Notes: generated by a model not told the origin, from the sequence alone. Shown: positions 1 through 9,187, counted from the first letter of the stretch. The stretch is DNA of 64,000 nt from Burkholderia plantarii (GCF_001411805.1 NZ_CP007212.1:992001-1056000), one strand, 5' to 3'. Made by a program: numbers and translations.

Positions 1-792
1 CTGCGCCTCGGCCGCGTGCTGTTCGCGGGCGACGCGGCTCACGTCCACAGCCCGGCCGGCGCGCAGGGAATGAACACGGGCATCCAGGAGGCGTTCAATC
101 TCGGCTGGAAGCTCGCGCGCGTGCTGAAGGCCGGTGCGCCCGAGCGGCTGCTCGACAGCTATCACGCCGAGCGCCACCCGATCGAGCGCGACGTACTGCG
201 CCAGACGAGCTTCATCACGCAAGTCGTCGAGGCCGATCGCGGCCCGCTGAAGCTGCTGCGCGAGCATCTGGTGCCGGTGCTCGCGTCGCTCGGGCCGGTG
301 CGCGACGCGCTGCGCCGCTCGGTCAGCGAACTCGCGGTGCAGTATCGGAAGAGCCCGTTGACGCTCGAACGCGTGCTCGACGGCGGTCCGCGCGCCGGCG
401 AGCGCGCGCCCGACGCGCTGCTGCGCGTCCATGACGGGCCGCTCGGGCAGGCCCCGGGCATCGCGCGCCTGTTCGACCTGCATGACCCGGCGCACTTCAC
501 GCTGCTGACGATCGAGGCGCCCGAGCAGGCGGCCGAAGGCGACCCGGACGACCGTGAACTGGCGGCCGCGCTCGATCGCCTGATGCCGGGCGCGATTCGT
601 CACTGGCGCGTGACCGAGGCCGACTTGCCGGGCGCGCCGCCGCTCGGCGACGTCTACGGCCATACGCTGCCGAGCGTCTATCTGTTGCGCCCGGATGGCT
701 ATATCGCCGCGCGCGGGCGGCCCGCGTCCGATGCGAACGCGCTGCTGCGACATTGCGAGATGTGGTTCGCGGCGGCGAACCGGCACGCCTGA
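1..792 (+). CDS. FAD-dependent aromatic monooxygenase, C-terminal part (5' end outside window)
   Basis: Only the last 263 residues are present. The frame is open from base 1, so the gene starts upstream. The segment LFAGDAAHVHSPAGAQGMN near the left edge is the GD motif that binds the FAD ribityl chain in class A flavoprotein hydroxylases of the phenol hydroxylase/PheA/TfdB type. It is followed by a C-terminal thioredoxin-like domain (roughly the last 120 residues, ending in LLRPDGYIAARG), which is typical of that subgroup. The enzyme would hydroxylate an aromatic substrate using NAD(P)H and O2 in the cytoplasm. The substrate cannot be told from this part. The 216 bases that follow hold nothing I recognise. 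Confidence 0.85.
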   Translation: MRLGRVLFAGDAAHVHSPAGAQGMNTGIQEAFNLGWKLARVLKAGAPERLLDSYHAERHPIERDVLRQTSFITQVVEADRGPLKLLREHLVPVLASLGPVRDALRRSVSELAVQYRKSPLTLERVLDGGPRAGERAPDALLRVHDGPLGQAPGIARLFDLHDPAHFTLLTIEAPEQAAEGDPDDRELAAALDRLMPGAIRHWRVTEADLPGAPPLGDVYGHTLPSVYLLRPDGYIAARGRPASDANALLRHCEMWFAAANRHA

Positions 793-1008
793 TGATGCTG
801 CCGGCGGCGGGGGGCGGTATCGACAGGAGGGCGTGGACGGCGGCATCCGCGGCGGCGCGGCGCTCGACGTCATGGCGCGGCGAGCGCCGCAATGAAACGC
901 GCGGAACGGCACGCACCGCGCTACGCGCGGTACATGCCATTGCGCCCTGAAGGCAGCGGGCCAGCCGTTGCCGGGCGAGCCCGTCGCGGGGACAACCCGC
1001 GATTCAGC

Positions 1009-1266
1009 TCAAGCCGCCGGCGACACCATCGGCTCGAGCGCCGTGCGATGCGTGAGCAGCGCCTCGCGCACGACCGGCAGCAAGGCGCGGGCGGCCTCGT
1101 CGCCGCCCGCGTCGTCGAGCGCCGCGAGCAGCGTGCGGCGCATGCGCGGTTCCCAGAAGCGCCGGATGTGATCGGCGATGCCGTTCACTGCTTCGTCGTG
1201 GTCCGGCATCGATCCGAAGAACGTGCCGATCTGGTTCGCCATCGTGATCAGGTGATCGACTTTCAT
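1009..1266 (-). CDS. fdsD: NAD-dependent formate dehydrogenase, delta subunit
   Basis: This 85-residue protein of the FdsD family (start MKVDHLITMANQIG, ending in LEPMVSP) is the small accessory subunit of the soluble molybdenum-containing formate dehydrogenase. A longer frame continues upstream, but the ATG at 1266 fits the family start and lies 13 bases after the fdsA stop, so the two are surely co-transcribed. FdsD is needed for activity or assembly of the Fds complex in Cupriavidus, but its exact role is not settled. In the reference operon order fdsGBACD a sulfurtransferase-like gene, fdsC, sits between fdsA and fdsD. There is no room for it here. Confidence 0.9.
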   Translation of the reverse strand: MKVDHLITMANQIGTFFGSMPDHDEAVNGIADHIRRFWEPRMRRTLLAALDDAGGDEAARALLPVVREALLTHRTALEPMVSPAA

Positions 1267-1279
1267 CGTGTCCTCGTAC

Positions 1280-4234
1280 TCACTTGCCCGAGCCGACCGG
1301 CACGGCCGTCGCATCGCGCTGCCGCAGCAGGTCGATCTGCTCGGCGTTGAACCGCGAATACTGGCGCTGCCATTCCGACGGCTGCGTGACGGGCAGCACC
1401 TGCACCGCCGTCACCTTGTACTCGGGGCAGTTGGTGGCCCAGTCCGAGCTGTCGGTCGTGATCACGTTCGCGCCCGATTCGGGGAAGTGGAACGTGGTGT
1501 AGACCACGCCCGGTTGCATCCGGTCGGAGACCAGCGCGCGCAGCACGGTCTGTCCCGCGCGCGACTCGATGCCGACCCAGTCGCCGGTGTCGATGCCGCG
1601 CTCCTCGGCGTCGTGCGGATGGATCTCGAGGCGGTCCTCGTCGTGCCAGTGGACGTTCTCGGTGCGCCGCGTCTGCGCGCCGACGTTGTATTGCGAGAGG
1701 ATCCGCCCGGTGGTCAGGATCAGCGGATAGCGCGCGTTGACCTTCTCCGGCGACGCCACGAACTGCGTGATCACGAAGCGGCCCTTGCCGCGCACGAAGC
1801 TGTCGATGTGCATGGTCGGCGTGCCTTCCGGCGCGTCGTCGTTGCACGGCCACTGGATGCTGCCGAGCTGGTCGAGCTTCGCATACGAGACGCCCGAGAA
1901 GGTCGGCGTGAGCGAGGCGATCTCGTCCATGATCTCGGACGGATGCGTGTAGTGCATCTCGTAGCCGAGCGCGCGGGCCAGCAGCAGCGTCACCTCCCAG
2001 TCCGCGTAGCCGGCCAGTGGCGGCATCACGCGGCGCACGCGCGAGATGCGGCGCTCCGCGTTGGTGAACGTGCCGTCCTTCTCGAGGAAGGTCGAGCCCG
2101 GCAACAGTACGTGCGCGTATTTCGCGGTTTCGTTGAGGAAGATGTCCTGCACCACGATGCATTCCATCGACGACAGCGCGGCCGCCACGTGCTGCGTGTT
2201 CGGGTCCGACTGCACGATGTCCTCGCCCTGGCAGTAGAGGCCCTTGAAGCTGCCGTCGAGCGCCGCGTCGAACATGTTCGGAATCCGCAGGCCCGGCTCG
2301 GGCTGCAGCGTCGCCGACCAGGCCGCCTCGAACTGCGCGCGCACCGTCGAATCGCCGATGTGGCGGTAGCCGGGCAGCTCGTGCGGGAACGAGCCCATGT
2401 CGCACGAACCCTGCACGTTGTTCTGGCCGCGCAGCGGGTTGACGCCCACGCCCTCGCGGCCGACGTTGCCGGTGGCCATCGCGAGGTTCGCGATGCCCAT
2501 CACCATGGTCGAGCCCTGCGCGTGCTCGGTCACGCCGAGCCCGTAGTAGATCGCCGCGTTGCCGCCCGTCGCATAGAGCCGCGCGGCCAGGCGCACCTGC
2601 TCGGCCGGCACGCCGGTGATCGCCTCGTTGGTTTCCGGCGAGTTTTCCTCGCGTGCGGCGAACTCGCGCCATTGCTCGAATGCGCGCGACTCGCAGCGCT
2701 CGGCGATGTAGGCCTCGTCGAGCAGTCCCTCGGTGACGATCACGTGCGCGAGCGAGTTGATCATCGCGACGTTGGTGCCCGGCCGCAGCTGCAGGTGATG
2801 CGAAGCCTTCACGTGCGCGCCGTCGACGATGTCGATGCGGCGCGGGTCGATCACCACCAGCTTCGCGCCTTCGCGTACACGCCGCTTCAGGCGCGAGCCG
2901 AATACCGGGTGGCCGTCGGTCGGGTTCGCGCCGATCACGACGATCACGTCGGCCTTCGAGATCGAGGCGAAGGTCTGCGTGCCGGCCGATTCGCCGAGCG
3001 TCGTCTTGAGGCCATAACCGGTCGGCGAGTGGCACACGCGCGCGCAGGTGTCGACGTTGTTGTTGCCGAACGCGGCACGCACCAGCTTCTGCACGAGGTA
3101 GGTTTCCTCGTTGGTGCAGCGCGACGAGGTGATGCCGCCGATCGAGTCGCGGCCGTATTGCTGCTGCAGCTGGCGGAAGCGCGAGGCGGCGTAGCCGATC
3201 GCCTCGTCCCAGCTCACCTCGCGCCACGGGTCGGTGATCTTCTCGCGGATCATCGGCTTGGTGATGCGGTCCTTGTGGGTGGCGTAGCCCCAGGCGAAGC
3301 GGCCCTTCACGCAGGCGTGCCCCTCGTTGGCGAGGCCGTTCTTGTGCGGCGTCATGCGCACCACCTGCGAGCCCTTCATCTCGGCCTTGAACGAGCAGCC
3401 CACGCCGCAATAGGCGCAGGTGGTCACGACCGAGTGCTCGGCCTGGCCGAGGAACGTGACGCTCTTCTCCTGCAGCGTCGCGGTCGGGCAGGCGGCCACG
3501 CAGGCGCCGCACGACACGCATTCCGATTCCATGAACGTGCCGCTCTCGCCGGCCGCGACGCGCGATTCGAAGCCGCGCCCCGCGATCGTCAGCGCGAAGG
3601 TGCCCTGGGTTTCCTCGCAGGCACGCACGCAGCGGTTGCAGACGATGCACTTCGACGGGTCGTAGCTGAAGTACGGGTTCGACTCGTCCTTCTGCGCCTG
3701 CAGGTGGTTGTCGCCGCCGAAGCCGTAGCGCACCTCGCGCAGCCCGACCACGCCGGCCATGTCCTGCAGCTCGCAGTCGCCGTTGGCGGGGCAGGTCAGG
3801 CAGTCTAGCGGGTGATCGGAGATGTAGAGCTCCATCACGTTGCGGCGCAGCTTCTGCAGCCGGTCGCTCTGGGTGCGCACCTTCATGCCCGCCTCGACGG
3901 GCGTGGTGCAGGAAGCCGGCGTGCCGCGCCGCCCCTCGATCTCGACGAGGCAGAGCCGGCACGAGCCGAACGGTTCGAGCGAGTCGGTCGCGCAGAGCTT
4001 CGGCACGTTCACGCCGGCCTCGATCGAGGCGCGCATCACCGAGGTGCCGGCCGGCACCGTCACGGCCTGGCCGTCGATCTCGAGCGTGACGTCGGTATCC
4101 GAATGGCGGAACGGCGTGCCGTAGTCGGTGTCGTCGAACGGATCGCGGCGTGCCTGCGCGGCGCTCTTGCAGGCGCAGTTGCCGGAGCCGCAGCCGCCGG
4201 CGGGGGCGCTGCTGTCGAATGCTTGGGTGGACAT
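1280..4234 (-). CDS. fdsA: NAD-dependent formate dehydrogenase, alpha (catalytic) subunit
   Basis: This 984-residue catalytic subunit oxidises formate to CO2 at a molybdenum bis-MGD centre. The iron-sulfur ligands are all visible. A 2Fe-2S ferredoxin domain has C81, C92, C95 and C109. A His-Cys cluster has H141, C145, C148 and C154. Two 4Fe-4S motifs follow (C196/C199/C202/C206 and C239/C242/C245/C249), then the molybdopterin-proximal 4Fe-4S site CAYCGVGC at 273-280 with C308. The motif CARVCHSPTG places the probable Mo-ligating Cys at 401 with His402 next to it. The C-terminal third is the molybdopterin dinucleotide-binding domain. A good Shine-Dalgarno sequence (AGGAGA) lies inside the end of fdsB, 12 bases upstream. 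An extra Cys-rich N-terminus (GGCGSGNCACK) is present. Confidence 0.96.
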   Translation of the reverse strand: MSTQAFDSSAPAGGCGSGNCACKSAAQARRDPFDDTDYGTPFRHSDTDVTLEIDGQAVTVPAGTSVMRASIEAGVNVPKLCATDSLEPFGSCRLCLVEIEGRRGTPASCTTPVEAGMKVRTQSDRLQKLRRNVMELYISDHPLDCLTCPANGDCELQDMAGVVGLREVRYGFGGDNHLQAQKDESNPYFSYDPSKCIVCNRCVRACEETQGTFALTIAGRGFESRVAAGESGTFMESECVSCGACVAACPTATLQEKSVTFLGQAEHSVVTTCAYCGVGCSFKAEMKGSQVVRMTPHKNGLANEGHACVKGRFAWGYATHKDRITKPMIREKITDPWREVSWDEAIGYAASRFRQLQQQYGRDSIGGITSSRCTNEETYLVQKLVRAAFGNNNVDTCARVCHSPTGYGLKTTLGESAGTQTFASISKADVIVVIGANPTDGHPVFGSRLKRRVREGAKLVVIDPRRIDIVDGAHVKASHHLQLRPGTNVAMINSLAHVIVTEGLLDEAYIAERCESRAFEQWREFAAREENSPETNEAITGVPAEQVRLAARLYATGGNAAIYYGLGVTEHAQGSTMVMGIANLAMATGNVGREGVGVNPLRGQNNVQGSCDMGSFPHELPGYRHIGDSTVRAQFEAAWSATLQPEPGLRIPNMFDAALDGSFKGLYCQGEDIVQSDPNTQHVAAALSSMECIVVQDIFLNETAKYAHVLLPGSTFLEKDGTFTNAERRISRVRRVMPPLAGYADWEVTLLLARALGYEMHYTHPSEIMDEIASLTPTFSGVSYAKLDQLGSIQWPCNDDAPEGTPTMHIDSFVRGKGRFVITQFVASPEKVNARYPLILTTGRILSQYNVGAQTRRTENVHWHDEDRLEIHPHDAEERGIDTGDWVGIESRAGQTVLRALVSDRMQPGVVYTTFHFPESGANVITTDSSDWATNCPEYKVTAVQVLPVTQPSEWQRQYSRFNAEQIDLLRQRDATAVPVGSGK

Positions 4235-4246
4235 CGTGGTCTCCTG

Positions 4247-5821
4247 TCAGGCCGCGGCTTTTGACGCCACGGGGGCGCCGGCGAGGCCGAAATCTTCCGG
4301 AAAATGATCGAGCGCGGACAGCACCGGGTACGGCGTCATCCCGCCCATCGCGCAGAGCGAGCCGGCCATCATCGTGTCGCACAGATCGCGCAGCAGGTGG
4401 ACCTGCTTCTCGGACGTGTCGCCGCCGCGGATGCGCGCGATGGTCTCGACGCCGCGCGTCGAGCCGATCCGGCACGGCGTGCATTTGCCGCACGATTCGA
4501 GGACGCAGAACTGCATCGCGTATTCGGCGAGTTCGGCCAGGTTCGAGGTGTCGTCGTGCAGCACGATGCCGCCGTGTCCGACCACCGCGCCGACGGCCGC
4601 ATAGGCTTCGTAGTCGAGCGGAATGTCCCACTGGCTCTCGGGCAGGTAGGTGCCGAGCGGGCCGCCCACCTGCGCGGCGCGCGCCGGGCGGCCGCTCGCG
4701 GTGCCGCCGCCGAACTCGAACAGCAGTTCGCGCAGCGTCACGCCGAACGCGAGCTCGACAAGGCCGCCCTGGCGGATGTTGCCGGCCAGCTGGAACGGCA
4801 GCGTGCCCCGCGAGCGGCCCATGCCGTAGTCGCGATAGAACGCGGCGCCGCGCGCGAAGATGATCGGCGCGGTGGCCAGCGTGATCACGTTGTTGATCAC
4901 GGTCGGCTGGCCGTGCAGGCCTTCGAGCGCCGGCAGCGGCGGCTTGGCGCGCACCACGCCGCGCTTGCCTTCGAGCGATTCGAGCAGCGCGGTTTCCTCG
5001 CCGCACACGTAGGCGCCGGCGCCTTTCGCGACCTCGAGCTCGAACGCGGGGCCCGAGCCGAGCACGCTCTCGCCGAGCCAGCCGGCCGCGCGGGCCCGCG
5101 CGATCGCCTCGTCGAGCGCCGCGATCGCGTGCGGATACTCGCTGCGCACGTAGATATGGCCGCGCGTCGCGCCCGTCACCACGCCGGCGATGATCATCCC
5201 TTCGATCAGGCAGTACGGATCGCTTTCCATGATCAGGCGGTCCGAGAACGTGCCCGAATCGCCCTCGTCGGCGTTGCAGACCACGTATTTCTGCGCGGCG
5301 CGCGCCTGGCGCACCGTGCGCCACTTGATGCCGGCCGGGAACGCGGCGCCGCCGCGTCCGCGCAGGCCCGATTCGATCAGTTCCTCGCAGGCCGCGGCGC
5401 CGTCGAGCGTGAGCGCGCGTTTCAGGCCGTCGAGGCCGCCGTGCGAGAGATAATCGTCGATCGACAGCGGATCGGTGATGCCGATTCGCGCGAAGGTCAG
5501 GCGCTGCTGGCGTTTGAGCCAGGGCAGCTCGTCGACGAGGCCGACGCGCGACGGGTGCTCGCCGCCTTCGAGCCAGCCGGCGTCGAACAGCGCGCCGACG
5601 TCGGCGGCCGACAGGTTCGCGTAACCGACGCGGCCGGCCGGCGTGGCGATCTCGACCAGCGGTTCGAGCCACAGCAGGCCGCGCGAGCCGTTGCGCACGA
5701 GATCGATGGCAATGCCGCGCGCGGCGGCCTCGGCCGCGATCGCGCGGGCCAGCGCCTCGGCGCCGACCGCCAGCGCGGCGGAATCGCGCGGCACATGAAT
5801 GCGGACGACGGGCTGGCTCAT
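4247..5821 (-). CDS. fdsB: NAD-dependent formate dehydrogenase, beta (diaphorase) subunit
   Basis: This 524-residue NuoF/HoxF-like flavoprotein passes electrons from the FdsA cluster chain to NAD+. The glycine-rich FMN/NADH site (GLRGRGGAAFPAGIKW, about 152-167) is intact, and the C-terminal 4Fe-4S ligands are C444, C447, C450 and C490. The first 100 residues form the thioredoxin-like 2Fe-2S-type domain remnant that is usual for FdsB. The start ATG at 5821 overlaps the fdsG stop in an ATGA junction, which implies translational coupling. A much longer frame continues upstream through fdsG but is a shadow. Confidence 0.95.
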   Translation of the reverse strand: MSQPVVRIHVPRDSAALAVGAEALARAIAAEAAARGIAIDLVRNGSRGLLWLEPLVEIATPAGRVGYANLSAADVGALFDAGWLEGGEHPSRVGLVDELPWLKRQQRLTFARIGITDPLSIDDYLSHGGLDGLKRALTLDGAAACEELIESGLRGRGGAAFPAGIKWRTVRQARAAQKYVVCNADEGDSGTFSDRLIMESDPYCLIEGMIIAGVVTGATRGHIYVRSEYPHAIAALDEAIARARAAGWLGESVLGSGPAFELEVAKGAGAYVCGEETALLESLEGKRGVVRAKPPLPALEGLHGQPTVINNVITLATAPIIFARGAAFYRDYGMGRSRGTLPFQLAGNIRQGGLVELAFGVTLRELLFEFGGGTASGRPARAAQVGGPLGTYLPESQWDIPLDYEAYAAVGAVVGHGGIVLHDDTSNLAELAEYAMQFCVLESCGKCTPCRIGSTRGVETIARIRGGDTSEKQVHLLRDLCDTMMAGSLCAMGGMTPYPVLSALDHFPEDFGLAGAPVASKAAA

Positions 5822-6306
5822 GCGGGCTCCTTCTGGTCGGCGGCGGTGTCGGCGACGGCCGCGGCGAGCAGCGCGTCGAAGCGCGCCGGGTTCAGGCGTG
5901 CGTGCGGCTCGCCGTTGATCATCGCGGACGGCGACTGCGCGCAGAAGCCGAGGCAGTAGACCGATTCGAGCGCGACGTCGCCGTCGTGCCCGGCATCGAT
6001 CCGGCAACCGGTGCGCGCCTGCGCGTGCTCGACCAGCGCCTCGCCGCCGAGGCTGCGGCAGGCCTCGGCGCGACACAGCTGGATCGTCACGCGCGCGGGC
6101 GGCGTGGTGCGGAAATGGTGGTAATAGGTGAGCACGCCATGCACTTCGGCGCGCGACAGGTTCAGCGCTTTCGCAAGCGGCGGCACGCAGCCCTCGGGCA
6201 CGTAGCCGGCTTCATCCTGAATCGCGTGCAGAATTGCCACGAGCGATTGACCGGCGCGCGCATGTCGCAAGACAAGCGCGTCCGCTGAAACGGGGGATGG
6301 GGACAT
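5818..6306 (-). CDS. fdsG: NAD-dependent formate dehydrogenase, gamma subunit
   Basis: This 162-residue NuoE-like subunit carries a single 2Fe-2S cluster. The ligands C78 and C83 (spacing of four) and C118 and C122 (spacing of three) match the family. It is the first gene of the fds operon. An ATG 21 bases upstream (6327) is in frame. I chose 6306 because GGAGGAG lies about 6 bases before that ATG, whereas the upstream ATG has no ribosome binding site. Together with FdsB it forms the diaphorase half of the cytoplasmic enzyme. Confidence 0.93.
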   Translation of the reverse strand: MSPSPVSADALVLRHARAGQSLVAILHAIQDEAGYVPEGCVPPLAKALNLSRAEVHGVLTYYHHFRTTPPARVTIQLCRAEACRSLGGEALVEHAQARTGCRIDAGHDGDVALESVYCLGFCAQSPSAMINGEPHARLNPARFDALLAAAVADTAADQKEPA

Positions 6307-6433
6307 CCTGAGCTCCTCCAGGTCCATATGCTCGGAATTTCATATATCCGGGCACTGACGCTGTTGTTTGATCGAGTGCTGGAGACGATAAGCCGTTAGA
6401 ATCCAGGTCGCAATAAGAAACGAGGTTGCATAA
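6307..6433. promoter_or_regulatory. Divergent fdsG / regulator control region
   Basis: This 127-bp region separates the fds operon from its divergent regulator. It is AT-richer than its surroundings and has CATATG and CATATA elements 16 bases apart near fdsG. The regulator start is preceded by GAGG at a good distance. This is where the regulator would be expected to bind, but I cannot define an operator from one sequence. Confidence 0.5.
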
Positions 6434-7513
6434 ATGATTCGAGTCGAATGCGACGCACATCTGATCGTGCGCGACAGCGAAGGGCGCACGGCCAGCCTGT
6501 CGGACGTGGTGCCGCTGCTGGAACTGGTCGCGACGACGGGCAGTATCGCCCAGGCCGCCGAGGCCAAGGGTTTGTCCTATCGTCACGCCTGGGGCCTGCT
6601 GCGCTCGCTGGAAGCCTGCGTCGGCGGCGTGCTGATCGAGACCGCGCGCGGCAAGGGTACTTCGCTGTCCGAGTTGGGCGCGGCCGTGGTCGGCGCGCAG
6701 CGGCTGGTCGGCGAACGGCTGGGCGGCAACCTGCGGGCGCTGGCCGCCGAGGTCGCGAGCGAGCTGAACCGGCGCCTGACCCAGCATCCCGGCGCGCTGC
6801 GGATCCATGCCTCGCACGGCTACGCGGTCGCGGCGCTGGTGTCGTCGCTGGTCGACGGGCACGCGCAGGTGGACATCAAGTATCGCGAGAGCGTCGAAGC
6901 GGTGATGGCGCTCGCGCGCGGCGAGTGCGATCTGGCCGGCTTCCATCTGCCGCACGGGGCGTTCCGCGCGAACTGCGCGCAGATCTACCGGCCCTGGCTC
7001 GACGACACGCGCCACGTGCTGATCCACCTGACGCGGCGCAAGCAGGGCCTGTTCATTCCGCGCGGCAATCCGAAGGGCGTGGTGGGGCTTGCCGACCTGG
7101 CACGCGACGACGTGCGTTTCGTCAATCGCCAGCCCGGTTCGGGCACGCGGATGCTGCTCGATCTGGCCCTGCGCGAGATCGGTGTCGATCCCGAGGCGAT
7201 CAACGGTTACGCCTCGGCCGAACTGACGCATTCCGCGATCGCGGCGTTCGTCGCGAGCGGGATGGCGGACCTCGGCTTCGGCGTCGAGCCGGCCGCGCAT
7301 CATTTCGGGCTGGCGTTCATTCCGGTGGTCGACGAGGACTATTACTTCGCCTGCGACCGCGACCGGCTCGGCGAGGCGCCGCTGGCCGGCGCGCTCGCGC
7401 TGCTGCGAGAGATGCCGTATCGCGATACCGTCGCGCGGCTCGACGGCTATGATCCGGGCGCCTGCGGCACGCTGCTGTCGGTTGCCGACGGGCTGTCGGG
7501 GGGGGCCTCGTGA
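6434..7513 (+). CDS. ModE-type winged-helix regulator with periplasmic-binding-like sensor domain, probable fds regulator
   Basis: This 359-residue regulator has an N-terminal ModE/LysR-like winged helix (about 20-90, with TGSIAQAAEAKGLSYRHAW as the helix-turn-helix). A PBP-like domain fills the rest (about 115-330), of the kind found in one-component molybdate or tungstate sensing proteins (GSGTRMLLD is the typical ligand-loop sequence). It is divergently transcribed from the fds operon, which needs molybdenum and responds to formate, so it probably controls that operon. A regulator in the same position in Cupriavidus has been called FdsR. Whether this protein senses formate, molybdate or another oxyanion cannot be read from the sequence. 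Confidence 0.85.
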   Translation: MIRVECDAHLIVRDSEGRTASLSDVVPLLELVATTGSIAQAAEAKGLSYRHAWGLLRSLEACVGGVLIETARGKGTSLSELGAAVVGAQRLVGERLGGNLRALAAEVASELNRRLTQHPGALRIHASHGYAVAALVSSLVDGHAQVDIKYRESVEAVMALARGECDLAGFHLPHGAFRANCAQIYRPWLDDTRHVLIHLTRRKQGLFIPRGNPKGVVGLADLARDDVRFVNRQPGSGTRMLLDLALREIGVDPEAINGYASAELTHSAIAAFVASGMADLGFGVEPAAHHFGLAFIPVVDEDYYFACDRDRLGEAPLAGALALLREMPYRDTVARLDGYDPGACGTLLSVADGLSGGAS

Positions 7514-7740
7514 CGCGGCGCCGCCCGGCCTTGCTCGGTCGCCAGAGATCCGTGGCGCAATCCGTGACGAAACGAGGACATGGGCGGATGCCGGACCGGC
7601 ACGCACGCGCATCCGGCCCCGGAAATTGCCGGTAACGTGGCGCGGGTGCCGAGATCGCTGCACGCGGCGACCATTTGCGCTACGCTTTTCGTTTAGCCAA
7701 CGTTACCAGCCACCACGCCGCAACCCGGCGCCCCGACTTC

Positions 7741-8007
7741 ATGAAACTCCTTGCCAATCTTGCCGCCGTCGCCGTGACGGCGGGCGTGCTGTCCGCCGTC
7801 GCCTCGGTTTCGTTCGCGCAGAATTCGCCGGGCGTGCCGGGCGGCATCCTGACTGACCAGTTCAAGTTCAACGAGCATCCGCAGATGCCGTTCGCCGCGT
7901 CGGCGCCGTCGAAGAAGTACCAGACCGGCAAGCGCTCCGAGGCGCGCAAGAAAGGCGACATGGGCGACCCGAACGGCTGCAACCTGCAGTGCCCGGACGA
8001 CCAGTAA
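7741..8007 (+). CDS. Small exported protein of unknown function
   Basis: I do not recognise this 88-residue protein. It starts with a clear Sec signal peptide (basic MKLLANL, a hydrophobic core to about residue 24, then SFAQN as a likely cleavage site). The mature part of about 60 residues is rich in Lys, Pro and Gly and has only two cysteines, close together near the end (CNLQC), which could form a disulfide. I took the ATG at 7741 because the signal peptide begins there; an in-frame upstream extension to 7675 would spoil it. It is monocistronic between the fds regulator and a convergent LysR gene. Confidence 0.65.
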   Translation: MKLLANLAAVAVTAGVLSAVASVSFAQNSPGVPGGILTDQFKFNEHPQMPFAASAPSKKYQTGKRSEARKKGDMGDPNGCNLQCPDDQ

Positions 8008-8227
8008 GCACCGGCCGGTAGCGGGCGCGCGGGTTCACCCCCCGCCCGTCGATGCCGGAGCGGCGGGTCGTTCCGGCGAGCGCCTGCTTGCTTCGCTTGT
8101 TTCCCCTTGCGCTTCCGCGTTACGCCCGCTTTTCCCGCCGAGCCGAAGGTTGCTCCACCGGCTCGCGGCTCCCGTCCCTTGGCAAGCCCCTGCCACCTCA
8201 CCCCTCCACGTTGATCCCGCCGTCGAT

Positions 8228-9112
8228 TCACGCCAGATGATCGTGCTCGTCGGCGAAGGTGCGGATCAGAAAATCGACGACGGTCCGCGTCGGTAGATCC
8301 TTGCGGCCCTCCCGCCGCGTCAGCAGCCACAGTTCGCGAGGCGGCGGCGCGTGATCGAGCGTGCAATGCACGAGCGCCGCGTCGCCGCGGCCGATGAAGT
8401 TCAGCAGCAGCACGACGCCGGCGCCAGCGCGCGCGGCAGCGGCCTGCGCGAGCTGGCTGCCGCCGCGGATGGCGATCCGTGCCTGCGGGAAATGCCGCGC
8501 GAGCCAGACCGCTTCGGGCAGATGCGCGTTTGCCTCGTCGAAGCCGACAAACACGGGCGCCTCGCCTGCCGCGATCCGCCCGGCCCATTGCGGCGTCGCG
8601 TAGAACCCGTAGCCCGGCGTCGCCACCGATTTCGCGATCACGTCGCCGTCGTCGGGGCGCCCGAAGCGCAGCGCGATATCGGCTTCGCGGCGATCGAGGC
8701 TGACCGCCCGGAAGTCCGACGCCACGTCGATGTCGAGCGACGGATGCCGCGCGGCGAGCGTCGCGAGCCGCGCGATCAGGAAGTGCTGCACGAGGCTCGG
8801 CGGTGCGTTGAGCCGGACCAGCCCGCGCGGGTTGTCGTCGCGACCGCCTCGGCTCAGCCGCGCGGCCGCCGTTTCCATCTCGCTCGCGCCCGCCAGCGCA
8901 CGGGTCCCGGCAGGCGTCAGCACGTAGCCGTCGGGGCGGCGCTCGACCAGCCGCTCGCCGAGCGTGTGTTCGAGCGACTGGATCCGCCGCGAGATCGTGG
9001 CGTGCGAGACCGACAGCGCGCGGGCCGCCGCCGACAGGCTGCCATGTCGCGCCAGCGCAACGAATACGCGAACGTCCTGCCAGTCGAGGGGTGTGCGAAT
9101 TTGATCAGCCAT
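8228..9112 (-). CDS. LysR-family transcriptional regulator
   Basis: This 294-residue protein has the LysR layout: an N-terminal winged helix (DVRVFVALARHGSLSAAARA, then a recognition helix around SHATISRRIQSLE) and an effector-binding domain from about residue 90. It is transcribed divergently from the broken metallo-beta-lactamase-fold gene at 9188, with a 75-bp gap between the starts containing GAAATT-CGGT-AATTTT, an imperfect inverted repeat. LysR regulators usually control the divergent neighbour, so its likely target here is now a pseudogene. The effector is unknown. Confidence 0.9.
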   Translation of the reverse strand: MADQIRTPLDWQDVRVFVALARHGSLSAAARALSVSHATISRRIQSLEHTLGERLVERRPDGYVLTPAGTRALAGASEMETAAARLSRGGRDDNPRGLVRLNAPPSLVQHFLIARLATLAARHPSLDIDVASDFRAVSLDRREADIALRFGRPDDGDVIAKSVATPGYGFYATPQWAGRIAAGEAPVFVGFDEANAHLPEAVWLARHFPQARIAIRGGSQLAQAAAARAGAGVVLLLNFIGRGDAALVHCTLDHAPPPRELWLLTRREGRKDLPTRTVVDFLIRTFADEHDHLA

Positions 9113-9187
9113 TGTATGAAATTCGGTAATTTTCGAACATTTAGGTGCAGCCTAGCATGGGGCCTCGATAGCCGACCGGGATTTGCG

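Noticed and set aside
1263-5672. A frame of about 1470 codons overlapping fdsA and fdsB in another frame
   Set aside because: Its composition (Arg-rich, low complexity) and total overlap with fdsA and fdsB show that it is not coding.
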